A DNA stretch of 64,000 bases from JBJYIN01 sp046237015 (GTDB lineage Bacteria; Pseudomonadota; Gammaproteobacteria; Enterobacterales; Enterobacteriaceae). This document shows, one piece after another, positions 55,739 to 64,000 of the stretch (its first letter is position 1; every line of letters begins with the position of its first letter). The stretch covers positions 1-64,000 of the forward strand of contig NZ_JBJYIN010000021.1 of assembly GCF_046237015.1 (NCBI RefSeq), written 5' to 3'. Below the pieces are notes generated by a model. The model ran no database searches. It saw nothing but the letters and a program-made list of their open reading frames with translations, and had not been told where the DNA came from. The translations under genes and the position numbers were made by a program.

Positions 55739-56035
55739 ATGGCTAAGGGGCAATCTTTGCAAGATCCGTTCCTGAACGCATTGCGTCGCGAACGTGTTCC
55801 GGTTTCGATTTATTTGGTGAATGGTATCAAGTTACAAGGTCAGATTGAGTCTTTTGATCAGTTTGTCATTTTGTTAAAAAATACGGTCAGCCAGATGGTG
55901 TACAAACACGCTATTTCTACCGTTGTTCCATCCCGTCCGGTCTCTCACCATAGTAATAATCCTGGCACTACGAATTACCACGGTAGTAATCCGGCTGGAC
56001 AGCAACAGCCACAGGAAAGTGATGACGCTGAATAA
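55739..56035 (+). CDS. hfq: RNA chaperone Hfq
   Basis: Hexameric Sm-like protein pairing small RNAs with mRNAs. The 98-residue protein has Sm1 (QDPFLNALRRERVPVSIYLVNGIKLQGQIESFDQF) and Sm2 (VYKHAISTVVP) and a disordered C-terminal tail with Asn/Gln/Gly and an acidic end (QESDDAE). AAGGAAAATATAG precedes the ATG. The 113-base gap after miaA can hold a local promoter. Confidence 0.98.
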   Translation: MAKGQSLQDPFLNALRRERVPVSIYLVNGIKLQGQIESFDQFVILLKNTVSQMVYKHAISTVVPSRPVSHHSNNPGTTNYHGSNPAGQQQPQESDDAE

Positions 56036-56127
56036 AGCGTATTGTCCATTCACCATGGCGGGGGAACAGAATGTATCACTGGTTTTCCTCGCTTTGGTGT
56101 TTTTTGTTCGCTTGAGGGGTTACCCGC

Positions 56128-57408
56128 TTGTTTGACCGTTATGAAGCTGGTGAACGAGCCATACTAGTTCATATTTACTTCTCGCAAGACAAAGACACGG
56201 AAGATTTGCTGGAGTTTGAATCTCTGGTGTCTTCTGCTGGCATTGAGTCATTGCAGGTGATTACTGGCAGTCGTAAGGCGCCGCACCCTAAGTATTTTGT
56301 TGGTGAAGGGAAAGCCGAAGAGATTGCTCAGGTTGTAAAAGAGACAAATGCGTTTGTCGTGTTATTTGATCACGCGCTGACGCCGGCTCAGGAGCGTAAT
56401 CTTGAGCGTTTGTGCGAGTGCAGGGTGATTGATCGTACTGGATTGATTTTAGATATTTTTGCCCAACGCGCACGTACCCACGAAGGGAAATTACAGGTAG
56501 AACTGGCGCAGTTACGCCATCTTGCAACGCGTTTGGTTCGTGGATGGACGCACCTTGAGCGGCAAAAAGGCGGAATTGGCTTACGTGGTCCTGGGGAGAC
56601 TCAGCTCGAAACGGACCGACGTTTGTTACGCAACCGTATCAGCCAGATTTTATCCCGTCTCGAACGGGTTGAGAAACAACGTGAACAGGGGCGTCGGGCG
56701 CGAACGCGTGCAGATGTGCCAACTGTTTCATTGGTGGGCTACACCAATGCCGGTAAATCAACGTTGTTTAACAAGATTACGTCGGCGGACGTGTATGCCG
56801 CCGATCAGTTATTTGCCACATTGGACCCGACATTACGCCGTATTGAGGTAGATGATGTCGGCGATACGGTGCTGGCGGATACCGTGGGTTTTATCCGTCA
56901 GTTACCGCATGATCTGGTGGCTGCGTTTAAGGCTACATTACAGGAAACGCGTCAGGCTTCCCTGTTATTGCATGTTGTCGATGCCGCCGATGCTCGTCTT
57001 GATGAGAATATCGATGCTGTAGATACCGTGCTGGCAGAAATAGAAGCAGACGATATTCCTACGCTGTTAGTAATGAACAAAATCGATATGCTGGATGATT
57101 TTGAACCGCGCATCGATCGCAACGAAGAAAATTTACCGGTCAGAGTCTGGCTTTCGGCCCAGACCGGTGATGGCATTCCGTTGCTATTTCAAGCGTTGAC
57201 TGAGCGGCTATCTGGGGAAATTGCGCAATATTCGTTGAGCCTTCCTCCACAGGCAGGACGCTTGCGTAGCCGCTTTTACCAGCTTCAGGCAATAGAAAAA
57301 GAATGGATTGAAGAGGACGGACATATTGGTTTGGTTATCCGTATGCCCATCGCCGACTGGCGTCGTCTTTGTAAACAAGAGCAGGAACTGGTGGATTATA
57401 TTGTCTGA
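56128..57408 (+). CDS. hflX: ribosome-associated GTPase HflX
   Basis: GTPase that splits stalled 70S ribosomes after stress. The 426-residue protein has the N-terminal HflX domain (HPKYFVGEGKAEEI, RVIDRTGLILDIFAQRA), GGIGLRGPGETQLETDRR, and the G domain with GYTNAGKSTLF, ADTVGFIRQLPH and NKIDML. The start is a TTG; GAGGGG lies eight bases before it and the protein aligns with E. coli HflX from MFDRY. Confidence 0.96.
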   Translation: MFDRYEAGERAILVHIYFSQDKDTEDLLEFESLVSSAGIESLQVITGSRKAPHPKYFVGEGKAEEIAQVVKETNAFVVLFDHALTPAQERNLERLCECRVIDRTGLILDIFAQRARTHEGKLQVELAQLRHLATRLVRGWTHLERQKGGIGLRGPGETQLETDRRLLRNRISQILSRLERVEKQREQGRRARTRADVPTVSLVGYTNAGKSTLFNKITSADVYAADQLFATLDPTLRRIEVDDVGDTVLADTVGFIRQLPHDLVAAFKATLQETRQASLLLHVVDAADARLDENIDAVDTVLAEIEADDIPTLLVMNKIDMLDDFEPRIDRNEENLPVRVWLSAQTGDGIPLLFQALTERLSGEIAQYSLSLPPQAGRLRSRFYQLQAIEKEWIEEDGHIGLVIRMPIADWRRLCKQEQELVDYIV

Positions 57409-57499
57409 CTGGCAGAAATTGTCTGAACGGCGAAATAGTCTGACGGACTCTGGGATATTGAACCTGAAGAACACCTATCATAAAGAATGGAGCTAAAAC

Positions 57500-58768
57500 A
57501 TGGCGTGGAATCAGCCCGGTAATAACGGACAGGACCGCGACCCGTGGGGGAGCAGCAATAATAATAGCGGCAACTCTGGCGGAAATAATAATAAAGGTGG
57601 CCGAGGAGATCAGGGGCCACCGGATCTGGACGATATCTTCCGTAAGCTGAGTAAAAAGCTCAGCGATCTGGGAGGCGGAAGAAGCTCGGGATCTAACGGT
57701 GGTACATCCGGTGGCGCTGGCCTTGGTGGCCGGGTTGTCGGTATTGCCGCTGTTGCTGCTGTCGTCATTTGGGCGGCCAGTGGCTTCTATACCATAAAAG
57801 AAGCCGAGCGTGGCGTCGTCACGCGTTTTGGTAAATTCAGTCATCAGGTTGATCCTGGGTTGAACTGGAAACCGACATTTATTGATTCTGTCAGAGCGGT
57901 TAACGTGGAATCGGTGCGAGAGCTCGCCACCGCGGGCGTGATGCTGACTTCTGATGAGAATGTGGTTCGCGTCGAGATGAACGTTCAGTATCGTGTGACG
58001 GAACCTGAACGCTACCTGTTTAGTGTGACGAATGCTGATGACAGTTTGCGTCAGGCTACCGATAGCGCGTTGCGTGGTGTGATTGGTAAATACACCATGG
58101 ATAAGATTCTGACCGAAGGCCGTACCATTGTTCGTACGGACACTCAGCGTGTGCTGGAAGAAACCGTGCGCCCTTATAACATGGGGATAACGCTGTTGGA
58201 CGTTAACTTCCAGACGGCGCGTCCGCCGGAAGAAGTGAAGGCGGCGTTTGACGATGCAATTGCAGCACGTGAGAACGAACAGCAATATATTCGTGAAGCG
58301 GAAGCTTATGCGAATGAGGTTCAACCTCGTGCTAATGGTCAGGCTCAACGTATTCTCGAAGAGTCTCGTGCTTACAAAGCACGTACCGTTCTCGAAGCTC
58401 AAGGTGAGGTCGCTCGTTTTGCCAGGGTTTTACCTGAGTATAAGGCGGCACCTGAGATTACTCGCGAGCGTTTGTACATCGAAACGATGGAGCGTGTGTT
58501 GAGTCATACCCGTAAGGTTCTGGTGAATGACAAAGGCAGTAATCTGATGGTACTGCCATTGGATCAGATGCTGCGCGGGCAAGCTTCTGGCGTGAACCCG
58601 AACCCGGCGGGGAATAGCAGCAATGCTAATCCGTTGCGTTTGCCGCTAACATCGGGTAACAGCGGTGTGAATTCCAATCAGACACGTAGCAGTAATAATG
58701 GAAATATCATGGATCAGCGCAGAGCGAATGCGCAGCGTGATGACATCACTCGAGTAGGGAGAGAATAA
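57500..58768 (+). CDS. hflK: FtsH protease regulator HflK
   Basis: Inner-membrane SPFH protein that with HflC encloses FtsH and controls its access to substrates. The 422-residue protein starts with a Gly/Asn-rich cytoplasmic stretch (MAWNQPGNNGQDRDPWGSS), has one membrane segment (about 75-95), then the SPFH domain and coiled coil (EAEAYANEVQPRANGQAQRI) and a low-complexity tail. hflC follows after three bases. Confidence 0.96.
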   Translation: MAWNQPGNNGQDRDPWGSSNNNSGNSGGNNNKGGRGDQGPPDLDDIFRKLSKKLSDLGGGRSSGSNGGTSGGAGLGGRVVGIAAVAAVVIWAASGFYTIKEAERGVVTRFGKFSHQVDPGLNWKPTFIDSVRAVNVESVRELATAGVMLTSDENVVRVEMNVQYRVTEPERYLFSVTNADDSLRQATDSALRGVIGKYTMDKILTEGRTIVRTDTQRVLEETVRPYNMGITLLDVNFQTARPPEEVKAAFDDAIAARENEQQYIREAEAYANEVQPRANGQAQRILEESRAYKARTVLEAQGEVARFARVLPEYKAAPEITRERLYIETMERVLSHTRKVLVNDKGSNLMVLPLDQMLRGQASGVNPNPAGNSSNANPLRLPLTSGNSGVNSNQTRSSNNGNIMDQRRANAQRDDITRVGRE

Positions 58769-58771
58769 TCC

Positions 58772-59764
58772 ATGCGTAAACCCTTACTATTTATCCTGAT
58801 CCTGGTATTGATCGTGGTCTATGCATCACTGTTTGTGGTGCAAGAAGGTCAGCGCGGTATCGTCATGCGTTTTGGCAAGGTGCTGCGTGATGACGAGAAT
58901 AAACCGTTGATTTATGTGCCGGGATTGCAATTTAAAATTCCGTTCATTGATTCAGTGAAAATGCTGGATGCGCGTATCCAGACGATGGAAAACCAGGCCG
59001 ATCGCTTTATTACCAAAGAGCAGAAAGACCTGATCGTTGATTCCTATATCAAATGGCGTATCAGTGATTTCAGCCGTTATTATCTAGCCACTGGTGGCGG
59101 TGATATTTCTCAGGCTGAAGTGCTGTTAAAACGTAAATTCAGTGACCGTCTGCGTTCTGAGATTGGTCGTCTGGATGTAAAAGGCATCGTAACCGACTCG
59201 CGTGGTCAGTTGATGTCTGATGTGCGTGAAGCGCTGAATACGGGGACGGGCGAAACCACGGAAGCGGATAACGCGATTGCGTCAGCCGCCGCGCGTGTTG
59301 AAAAAGAGACTACCGGCGCTGCGCAGCCGCACATAAACCCGAACAGTATGGCGGCATTGGGTATTGAGGTCATTGACGTACGTATCAAGCAGATTAACTT
59401 GCCGACGGAAGTCTCTGACGCAATTTATCAACGTATGCGTGCAGAACGTGAAGCGGTCGCTCGTCGTCACCGCTCTCAAGGTCAGGAAGAAGCCGAAAAA
59501 CTGAAAGCTACTGCGGATTATGAAGTGACGCGTACGCTGGCTGAAGCCGAACGCCAAGGGCGTATTACTCGCGGTGAAGGTGATGCGGAAGCGGCGAAAC
59601 TGTTTGCGAATGCATTCAGTGAAGACCCTGATTTCTACTCCTTCATTCGTAGCCTGCGAGCGTATGAAAGCAGCTTCAGCGATAATCAGGACGTGATGGT
59701 GCTGAGTCCGGATAGTGATTTCTTCCGCTATATGAAATCGCCTGAAACGACGCTCCGCCGTTAA
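58772..59764 (+). CDS. hflC: FtsH protease regulator HflC
   Basis: Partner of HflK in the FtsH-HflKC membrane complex. The 330-residue protein has an N-terminal membrane anchor (LLFILILVLIVVYASLFVV), the SPFH domain (QRGIVMRFGKVL, GLQFKIPFIDSVK) and a helical segment rich in Ala/Glu (SQGQEEAEKLKATADYE). Last gene of the amiB-to-hflC run; hairpins follow. Confidence 0.97.
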   Translation: MRKPLLFILILVLIVVYASLFVVQEGQRGIVMRFGKVLRDDENKPLIYVPGLQFKIPFIDSVKMLDARIQTMENQADRFITKEQKDLIVDSYIKWRISDFSRYYLATGGGDISQAEVLLKRKFSDRLRSEIGRLDVKGIVTDSRGQLMSDVREALNTGTGETTEADNAIASAAARVEKETTGAAQPHINPNSMAALGIEVIDVRIKQINLPTEVSDAIYQRMRAEREAVARRHRSQGQEEAEKLKATADYEVTRTLAEAERQGRITRGEGDAEAAKLFANAFSEDPDFYSFIRSLRAYESSFSDNQDVMVLSPDSDFFRYMKSPETTLRR

Positions 59765-59804
59765 TCGTTTTTTCGGTTGTCGATAAACGTCGCTCCCTTT
59801 CGTT

Positions 59805-59830
59805 ATCCCCGCGTAAGCGGGGATCTTTCT
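59805..59830 (+). terminator. hairpin after hflC
   Basis: ATCCCCGC (59805-59812) pairs with GCGGGGAT (59817-59824) across GTAA, followed by CTTTCTTC. The T-run is poor. The sequence resembles short palindromic units repeated in related genomes, so it may be a repeat as well as a terminator. Confidence 0.55.
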
Positions 59831-59903
59831 TCAGATAATGCGTTGATATCATGAATGACGGATGGGGAGCGGGTTTGTGAATCACCACTTTATCATCAGT
59901 CTG

Positions 59904-59930
59904 AAAAACCCGTTTTTACGGGTTTTTTTA
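59904..59930 (+). terminator. intrinsic terminator before yjeT
   Basis: AAAACCCG (59904-59911) pairs with CGGGTTTT (59919-59926), followed by TTT. It is a strong candidate for the end of the hflKC transcript. Confidence 0.82.
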
Positions 59931-59994
59931 TGGTTGATGGCAAATTATCCCTATCGTTTTCTTGACGCCCACGGATGATTTTTTAGGAATATTT

Positions 59995-60195
59995 ATGAAT
60001 TCAACGATCTGGATGGCGCTTGGTTTAGTATTGGTTCTTGAGGGATTGGGGCCATTGCTGTTTCCTCGTATCTGGCGGCGCATGATTCTGGCTATGGCTC
60101 AGTTACCGGATAATATTTTACGTCGCTTTGGTGGTGGAATAGTGGTGGCTGGATGTGTGATCTACTATATGTTGCGTAGTCGGATGGGCAGCTAA
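59995..60195 (+). CDS. yjeT: DUF2065 membrane protein YjeT
   Basis: A 66-residue inner-membrane protein with two hydrophobic segments (STIWMALGLVLVLEGLGPLLF and IVVAGCVIYYML) separated by a basic stretch with LPDNILRRFGG. This is DUF2065, found between hflC and purA in many enterobacteria. AGGAATATTT precedes the ATG at 59995; the longer TTG form has no support. Function unknown. Confidence 0.88.
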   Translation: MNSTIWMALGLVLVLEGLGPLLFPRIWRRMILAMAQLPDNILRRFGGGIVVAGCVIYYMLRSRMGS

Positions 60196-60213
60196 AATTC
60201 ATCTGAAAAATGT

Positions 60214-60229
60214 GCGCAAACGTGTGCTA
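60214..60229. promoter_or_regulatory. PurR operator upstream of purA
   Basis: GCGCAAACGTGTGCTA agrees with the PurR consensus ACGCAAACGTTTGCGT at 12 of 16 positions, including the central CAAACG. It lies about 65 bases before the purA start. PurR repression of purA is known in E. coli. Confidence 0.65.
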
Positions 60230-60294
60230 AAAGTACTGAAAGCGAACAGATGAGATGTTAGAATCCTTTTTTAAGCAACCTGGTGATTCTTGAG

Positions 60295-61593
60295 ATGGGT
60301 AAGAACGTCGTCGTACTGGGCACCCAATGGGGTGACGAAGGTAAAGGCAAGGTCGTTGATCTGCTGACTGAACGGGCTAAATATGTTGTGCGCTACCAAG
60401 GTGGCCACAATGCTGGCCATACTCTGGTTATTAACGGTGAAAAAACCGTTCTTCATTTAATTCCTTCAGGTATTCTGCGTGAAAATGTTGTCAGCATCAT
60501 CGGTAACGGTGTTGTACTGGCTCCTGACGCATTTATGAAAGAAATGACGGAACTTGAAGCGCGTGGCGTCCCGGTACGCGAGCGTTTGCTGCTTTCTGAA
60601 GCTTGTCCGTTAATTCTTCCTTATCATGTCGCGTTGGATAACGCACGTGAGAAGGCTCGAGGCTCCAAGGCTATCGGTACAACGGGCCGTGGCATTGGGC
60701 CAGCTTATGAAGATAAAGTGGCTCGTCGCGGCTTGCGTGTTGGCGATCTGTTCGACAAAGCAACTTTTGCAGTTAAGCTGAAAGATATCGTTGAATACCA
60801 TAACTTCCAACTTGTTAACTACTATAAAGTCGAAGCGGTTGACTACCAGAAAGTGTTAGATGAAGTATTGGCTATCGCTGATATTTTGACATCCATGGTG
60901 GTTGATGTTTCCGATTTGCTGTACAAAGCGCATCAGCGTGGCGATTTTGTCATGTTTGAAGGGGCGCAAGGTACGCTGCTGGATATTGATCACGGTACTT
61001 ATCCGTATGTCACCTCTTCCAATACCACTGCGGGTGGTGTAGCGACCGGTTCCGGCTTAGGTCCACGCTATGTCGATTATGTCTTGGGTATTGTGAAAGC
61101 GTATTCAACCCGTGTAGGGGCTGGTCCATTCCCAACGGAATTGTTCGATGATGTCGGCGAACATCTTTCCCAAAAAGGGAATGAATTTGGCGCGACGACG
61201 GGCCGCCGCCGCCGCACTGGCTGGTTGGATGCTGTAGCCGTACGCCGTGCAGTACAGATTAACTCTTTGTCAGGTTTCTGCATGACCAAACTGGACGTGT
61301 TGGATGGTCTGAAAGAAGTTAAAATCTGCGTAGGGTACCGTATGCCTGACGGCCGCGAAGTGGATACGACGCCATTGGCGGCAGAAGGTTGGGAAGGTAT
61401 TGAGCCGATCTATGAAACATTGCCTGGCTGGTCTGAAAGTACCTTTGGTGTTCAGGATCACAGCAAGTTACCACAGGCTGCCCTGAACTATATCAAACGT
61501 GTAGAAGAAGTGACGGGTGTTCCGGTTGATATTATTTCTACCGGTCCGGATCGGAGTGAAACGATGATCCTGCGTGATCCGTTTGACGCTTGA
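60295..61593 (+). CDS. purA: adenylosuccinate synthetase
   Basis: Makes adenylosuccinate from IMP, aspartate and GTP, the first committed step to AMP. The 432-residue length matches E. coli. Seen are VVLGTQWGDEGKGKVVD (P-loop-like GTP site and catalytic Asp), GGHNAGHTL (catalytic His), GTTGRGIGPAYEDK and FEGAQGTLLDIDHGTYPYVT. The ATG at 60295 gives MGKNVVVLG; the earlier in-frame start at 60283 adds four unrelated residues. Confidence 0.97.
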   Translation: MGKNVVVLGTQWGDEGKGKVVDLLTERAKYVVRYQGGHNAGHTLVINGEKTVLHLIPSGILRENVVSIIGNGVVLAPDAFMKEMTELEARGVPVRERLLLSEACPLILPYHVALDNAREKARGSKAIGTTGRGIGPAYEDKVARRGLRVGDLFDKATFAVKLKDIVEYHNFQLVNYYKVEAVDYQKVLDEVLAIADILTSMVVDVSDLLYKAHQRGDFVMFEGAQGTLLDIDHGTYPYVTSSNTTAGGVATGSGLGPRYVDYVLGIVKAYSTRVGAGPFPTELFDDVGEHLSQKGNEFGATTGRRRRTGWLDAVAVRRAVQINSLSGFCMTKLDVLDGLKEVKICVGYRMPDGREVDTTPLAAEGWEGIEPIYETLPGWSESTFGVQDHSKLPQAALNYIKRVEEVTGVPVDIISTGPDRSETMILRDPFDA

Positions 61594-61650
61594 TTTGTGC
61601 AGTGACGAAGGTGTTTGAACGACGAGTTTAACACTCTCTGAACGGCAGTA

Positions 61651-61680
61651 AAAAAGGACGGGTTTCCCGTCCTTTTTGCT
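61651..61680. terminator. bidirectional purA/mpl terminator
   Basis: GGACGGG (61656-61662) pairs with CCCGTCC (61666-61672), flanked by an A-run and a T-run, so it works on both strands. It lies between the convergent purA and mpl genes. Confidence 0.88.
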
Positions 61681-61704
61681 ATTTAGTATTGTGCTATTTT
61701 CTTT

Positions 61705-63090
61705 CTATTCATCATTGTGTTCAGCGGCTAAGGCTTTTTCTTTCAGTGCACTCAATAGCTTATTGTGAATGTCGCTGAAGCCACCGTTGCTCATGACCAG
61801 AATGTGATCGCCCGGTTGGGCGGCTTTTATAATCATATCGATCAATGCATCTATGTCCGCACTCCAGTGTGCTGGTTGGATACAGGCATCGGTGACTTCA
61901 GCAACCTGCCAGGGAATATGCGGTGGTTGGAACAAGAAGACCTCATCTGCCCGGCCCAGAGACGGGGCTAGCTCATTCTTACACATGCCCATTTTCATTG
62001 TATTAGAACGAGGTTCCAGTACGGCAAGAATGCGGGCGGTGCCACCGACCTTGCCACGTAGGGCGGCCAGCGTGGCGAGAATAGCTGTGGGGTGGTGAGC
62101 GAAGTCATCGTAAACGGCTACACCATGGGCTGTCCCGCGTAATTCAAGGCGGCGGCGAGCATTGATAAAGCCCCCCAACGCGCGGCAGGCATCAGTAGGT
62201 AAAATGCCAACATGGTGTGCAGCGGCAATTGCCATCAGGCCATTATGCATATTATGTTCGCCGACGAGCCCCCAATGGACCTCTCCGACTAGCTCGCCGT
62301 TGAGATAAACCTGATACTGGCTGGCATCGTTCGTCACTTTTTTAGCATGCCAGGCACCCTCTTCGCCAACCCATTCCTGTTCGCTCCAGCATCCCATCCC
62401 CATGACTTGCTTGAGGTGGATATCGTTGGTTGGCAGGATAATTTTTCCGCTGCCGGGAACCAAACGTACCAGGTGGTGGAACTGTTTCTGGATCGCCTTC
62501 AGATCGTCAAAGATATCGGCGTGGTCGAACTCGAGGTTATTGAGAAGCAGCGTTCGTGGGCTGTAATGGACGAATTTGGAACGTTTGTCGAAGAATGCAC
62601 AATCATACTCATCAGCTTCAACAACGATGAATGGGCTATCACCAAGGCGTGCGGAAACGGTGAAATTACCGGGAACACCGCCGATGACAAAACCCGGATG
62701 ATAACCGCAATCTTCAAGAATCCAGGTCACCATTCCTGCTGTGGTTGTTTTGCCATGTGTACCCGCAACGGCAATCACCCAGCGATCGCGTAAGACGTAA
62801 TCATGTAACCACTGTGGACCAGAAATATAAGGCAGGCCTTGCTCCAAAACAGCTTCTACGCAAGGGTTTCCGCGAGTCATCGCGTTGCCCACGATAACCA
62901 GATCAGGAGCAGGATCGAGCTGTGCGGGATCGTACCCCTGCGTTAGCGTGATGCCTTGTTCTTCCAGTAAGGTACTCATGGGAGGATAAACGTTTGCATC
63001 TGAACCGGTTACCTGGTGGCCTAATGCGCGAGCCAACAGTGCCAGGCCGCCCATGAAGGTGCCACAGATGCCTAAAATATGAATACGCAT
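61705..63090 (-). CDS. mpl: UDP-N-acetylmuramate:L-Ala-gamma-D-Glu-meso-DAP ligase
   Basis: Peptidoglycan recycling enzyme that joins recovered tripeptide to UDP-MurNAc. The 461-residue protein is a Mur ligase: N-terminal IHILGICGTFMGGLALLARALGH, ATP site AGTHGKTTTAGMV (about 107-119), EADEYDCAFFDKRSKF and HNMHNGLMAIAAAHH, then DDFAHHPTAI. It is divergent from fbp, as in E. coli, but here it abuts purA. Confidence 0.96.
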   Translation of the reverse strand: MRIHILGICGTFMGGLALLARALGHQVTGSDANVYPPMSTLLEEQGITLTQGYDPAQLDPAPDLVIVGNAMTRGNPCVEAVLEQGLPYISGPQWLHDYVLRDRWVIAVAGTHGKTTTAGMVTWILEDCGYHPGFVIGGVPGNFTVSARLGDSPFIVVEADEYDCAFFDKRSKFVHYSPRTLLLNNLEFDHADIFDDLKAIQKQFHHLVRLVPGSGKIILPTNDIHLKQVMGMGCWSEQEWVGEEGAWHAKKVTNDASQYQVYLNGELVGEVHWGLVGEHNMHNGLMAIAAAHHVGILPTDACRALGGFINARRRLELRGTAHGVAVYDDFAHHPTAILATLAALRGKVGGTARILAVLEPRSNTMKMGMCKNELAPSLGRADEVFLFQPPHIPWQVAEVTDACIQPAHWSADIDALIDMIIKAAQPGDHILVMSNGGFSDIHNKLLSALKEKALAAEHNDE

Positions 63091-63197
63091 ACATTTTCCA
63101 TCTATACAGTGAGTCTGCCTTACATTCTAACGCGATGAATCCACCATAAGAAATGGATTTGACTAGGTACTCGCTTTCTCTTTGGGCTACACTGCAT

Positions 63198-63213
63198 GCG
63201 CAAACGTTGGCGG
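63198..63213. promoter_or_regulatory. PurR-like site upstream of fbp
   Basis: GCGCAAACGTTGGCGG agrees with the PurR consensus at 13 of 16 positions, in the mpl-fbp divergent gap. fbp is not a standard PurR target, so the site may be fortuitous or be used by another LacI-family regulator. Confidence 0.4.
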
Positions 63214-63219
63214 TACATA

Positions 63220-63233
63220 AATGAAACCGCTTT
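63220..63233 (+). promoter_or_regulatory. possible Cra (FruR) site upstream of fbp
   Basis: The TGAAACCGC core here matches the Cra consensus RSTGAAWCSNTHHW with two mismatches. Cra activates gluconeogenic genes, so the context suits, but the match is short. Confidence 0.35.
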
Positions 63234-63258
63234 TCATTCGTAGATTTGGGATAGTGTT

Positions 63259-64000
63259 ATGAAAACGTTAGGCGAATTTATCGTCGAAAAACAGCACGAT
63301 TTCTCTCATGCCACCGGTGAGCTTACCGCGCTGCTGTCTGCTATTAAACTCGGTGCCAAGATTATTCACCGTGATATTAATAAAGCGGGCCTGGTTGATA
63401 TTTTAGGTACCAGCGGGATTTCTAATATTCAGGGCGAAGTACAGATGAAACTCGATCTGTATGCCAACGAGAAATTGAAAGCCGCTCTAAAAGCTCGTGG
63501 TGAAGTGGCCGGTATTGCCTCTGAAGAAGAAGATGAGATTGTTATCTTTGACGGCGATAAAGCTGAAAACGCCAAGTATGTCGTATTGATGGATCCGTTG
63601 GATGGCTCCTCTAACATTGATGTTAACGTTTCTGTTGGCACCATTTTTTCTATTTACCGTCGTATCACGCCATTAGGGCAGCCGGTAACTGAAGCTGATT
63701 TCCTGCAACCAGGTAACAAACAGGTCGCGGCAGGTTATATCGTTTACGGCTCATCCACGATGCTGGTTTATACTACTGGCCATGGTGTTCATGCCTTTAC
63801 ATACGATCCCTCTCTTGGCGTCTTTTGTCTGTCGCATGAAAAAGTTTGCTTCCCTGAGAAAGGGAATATGTACTCCATCAATGAAGGAAACTATATCAAG
63901 TTCCCTGTCGGCGTGAAGAAATACATCAAATTCTGTCAGGAACAGGATGAAGCCACTCAGCGTCCTTATACCTCACGCTATATTGGTTCATTGGTTGCTG
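63259..64000 (+). CDS. fbp: fructose-1,6-bisphosphatase class I (partial, 3' end outside window)
   Basis: Gluconeogenic phosphatase releasing fructose 6-phosphate. The visible 247 residues begin MKTLGEFIVEKQHDFSHATGE and include ASEEEDEIV, the metal and substrate motif VLMDPLDGSSNIDVN (about 115-129) and GYIVYGSSTMLVYTTGHGVH. The frame is open to the window edge, so about 85 residues are missing. AMP inhibition is typical of this class. Confidence 0.96.
   Translation, partial: MKTLGEFIVEKQHDFSHATGELTALLSAIKLGAKIIHRDINKAGLVDILGTSGISNIQGEVQMKLDLYANEKLKAALKARGEVAGIASEEEDEIVIFDGDKAENAKYVVLMDPLDGSSNIDVNVSVGTIFSIYRRITPLGQPVTEADFLQPGNKQVAAGYIVYGSSTMLVYTTGHGVHAFTYDPSLGVFCLSHEKVCFPEKGNMYSINEGNYIKFPVGVKKYIKFCQEQDEATQRPYTSRYIGSLVA

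Overview
The window is chromosomal DNA from an enterobacterium. Gene order and protein sequences fit a soft-rot member of the Pectobacteriaceae, most likely Pectobacterium; this is inferred from synteny and remembered family sequences, with no database search. The backbone follows the Escherichia coli order in several blocks: rrn-yjaA-metA-aceBAK-iclR-metH, yjbB-lysC-pgi-yjeI, epmB-efp-ecnB, frdDCBA-epmA-mscM-psd-rsgA-orn-tRNA-Gly-queG and nnr-tsaE-amiB-mutL-miaA-hfq-hflX-hflK-hflC-yjeT-purA. Accessory genes are spliced in between.

Region 1 (1-9400) opens with the 3' end of a 5S rRNA gene and its terminator. It continues with yjaA, metA behind MetJ boxes, and the glyoxylate bypass operon aceBAK behind an IclR-type operator. 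A two-gene acyltransferase/CdsA-like unit separates aceK from iclR, which carries its own IclR-like site. Region 2 (9400-20700) has metH, then an intergenic stretch full of hairpins and an iron module (AraC-type regulator plus TonB-dependent siderophore receptor, each with a Fur-like box). A palindromic repeat, yjbB and lysC with an upstream lysine riboswitch follow.

Region 3 (20700-36550) carries pgi, yjeI, the EF-P modification genes (epmB, efp, epmA), one entericidin, a DUF486 protein, fumarate reductase, mscM, psd, rsgA and orn. ampC, blc and sugE, which lie here in E. coli, are absent.

Region 4 (36690-46730) is the most distinctive. Three sequence-identical tRNA-Gly(GCC) genes, tandem in E. 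coli, are separated by two accessory blocks. Block A is a MarR regulator divergent from a three-gene non-oxidative hydroxyarylic-acid decarboxylase operon. Block B is lemA-DUF2207, a 2-hydroxyacid dehydrogenase, a pirin and an EamA exporter. The AT-rich gap between the third tRNA and queG has two DnaA boxes flanking an IHF-like site, resembling a datA titration locus.

Region 5 (46700-64000) holds queG, an unrecognised ORF, the nnr-to-hflC cluster, yjeT, purA with a PurR-like box, convergent mpl, and the start of fbp, which runs off the window. No CRISPR array, integrase, transposase, prophage or toxin-antitoxin pair was seen. The best candidates for something new are the tRNA-Gly insertion sites, the datA-like locus, the structured metH-downstream element and the orphan ORF between queG and nnr.
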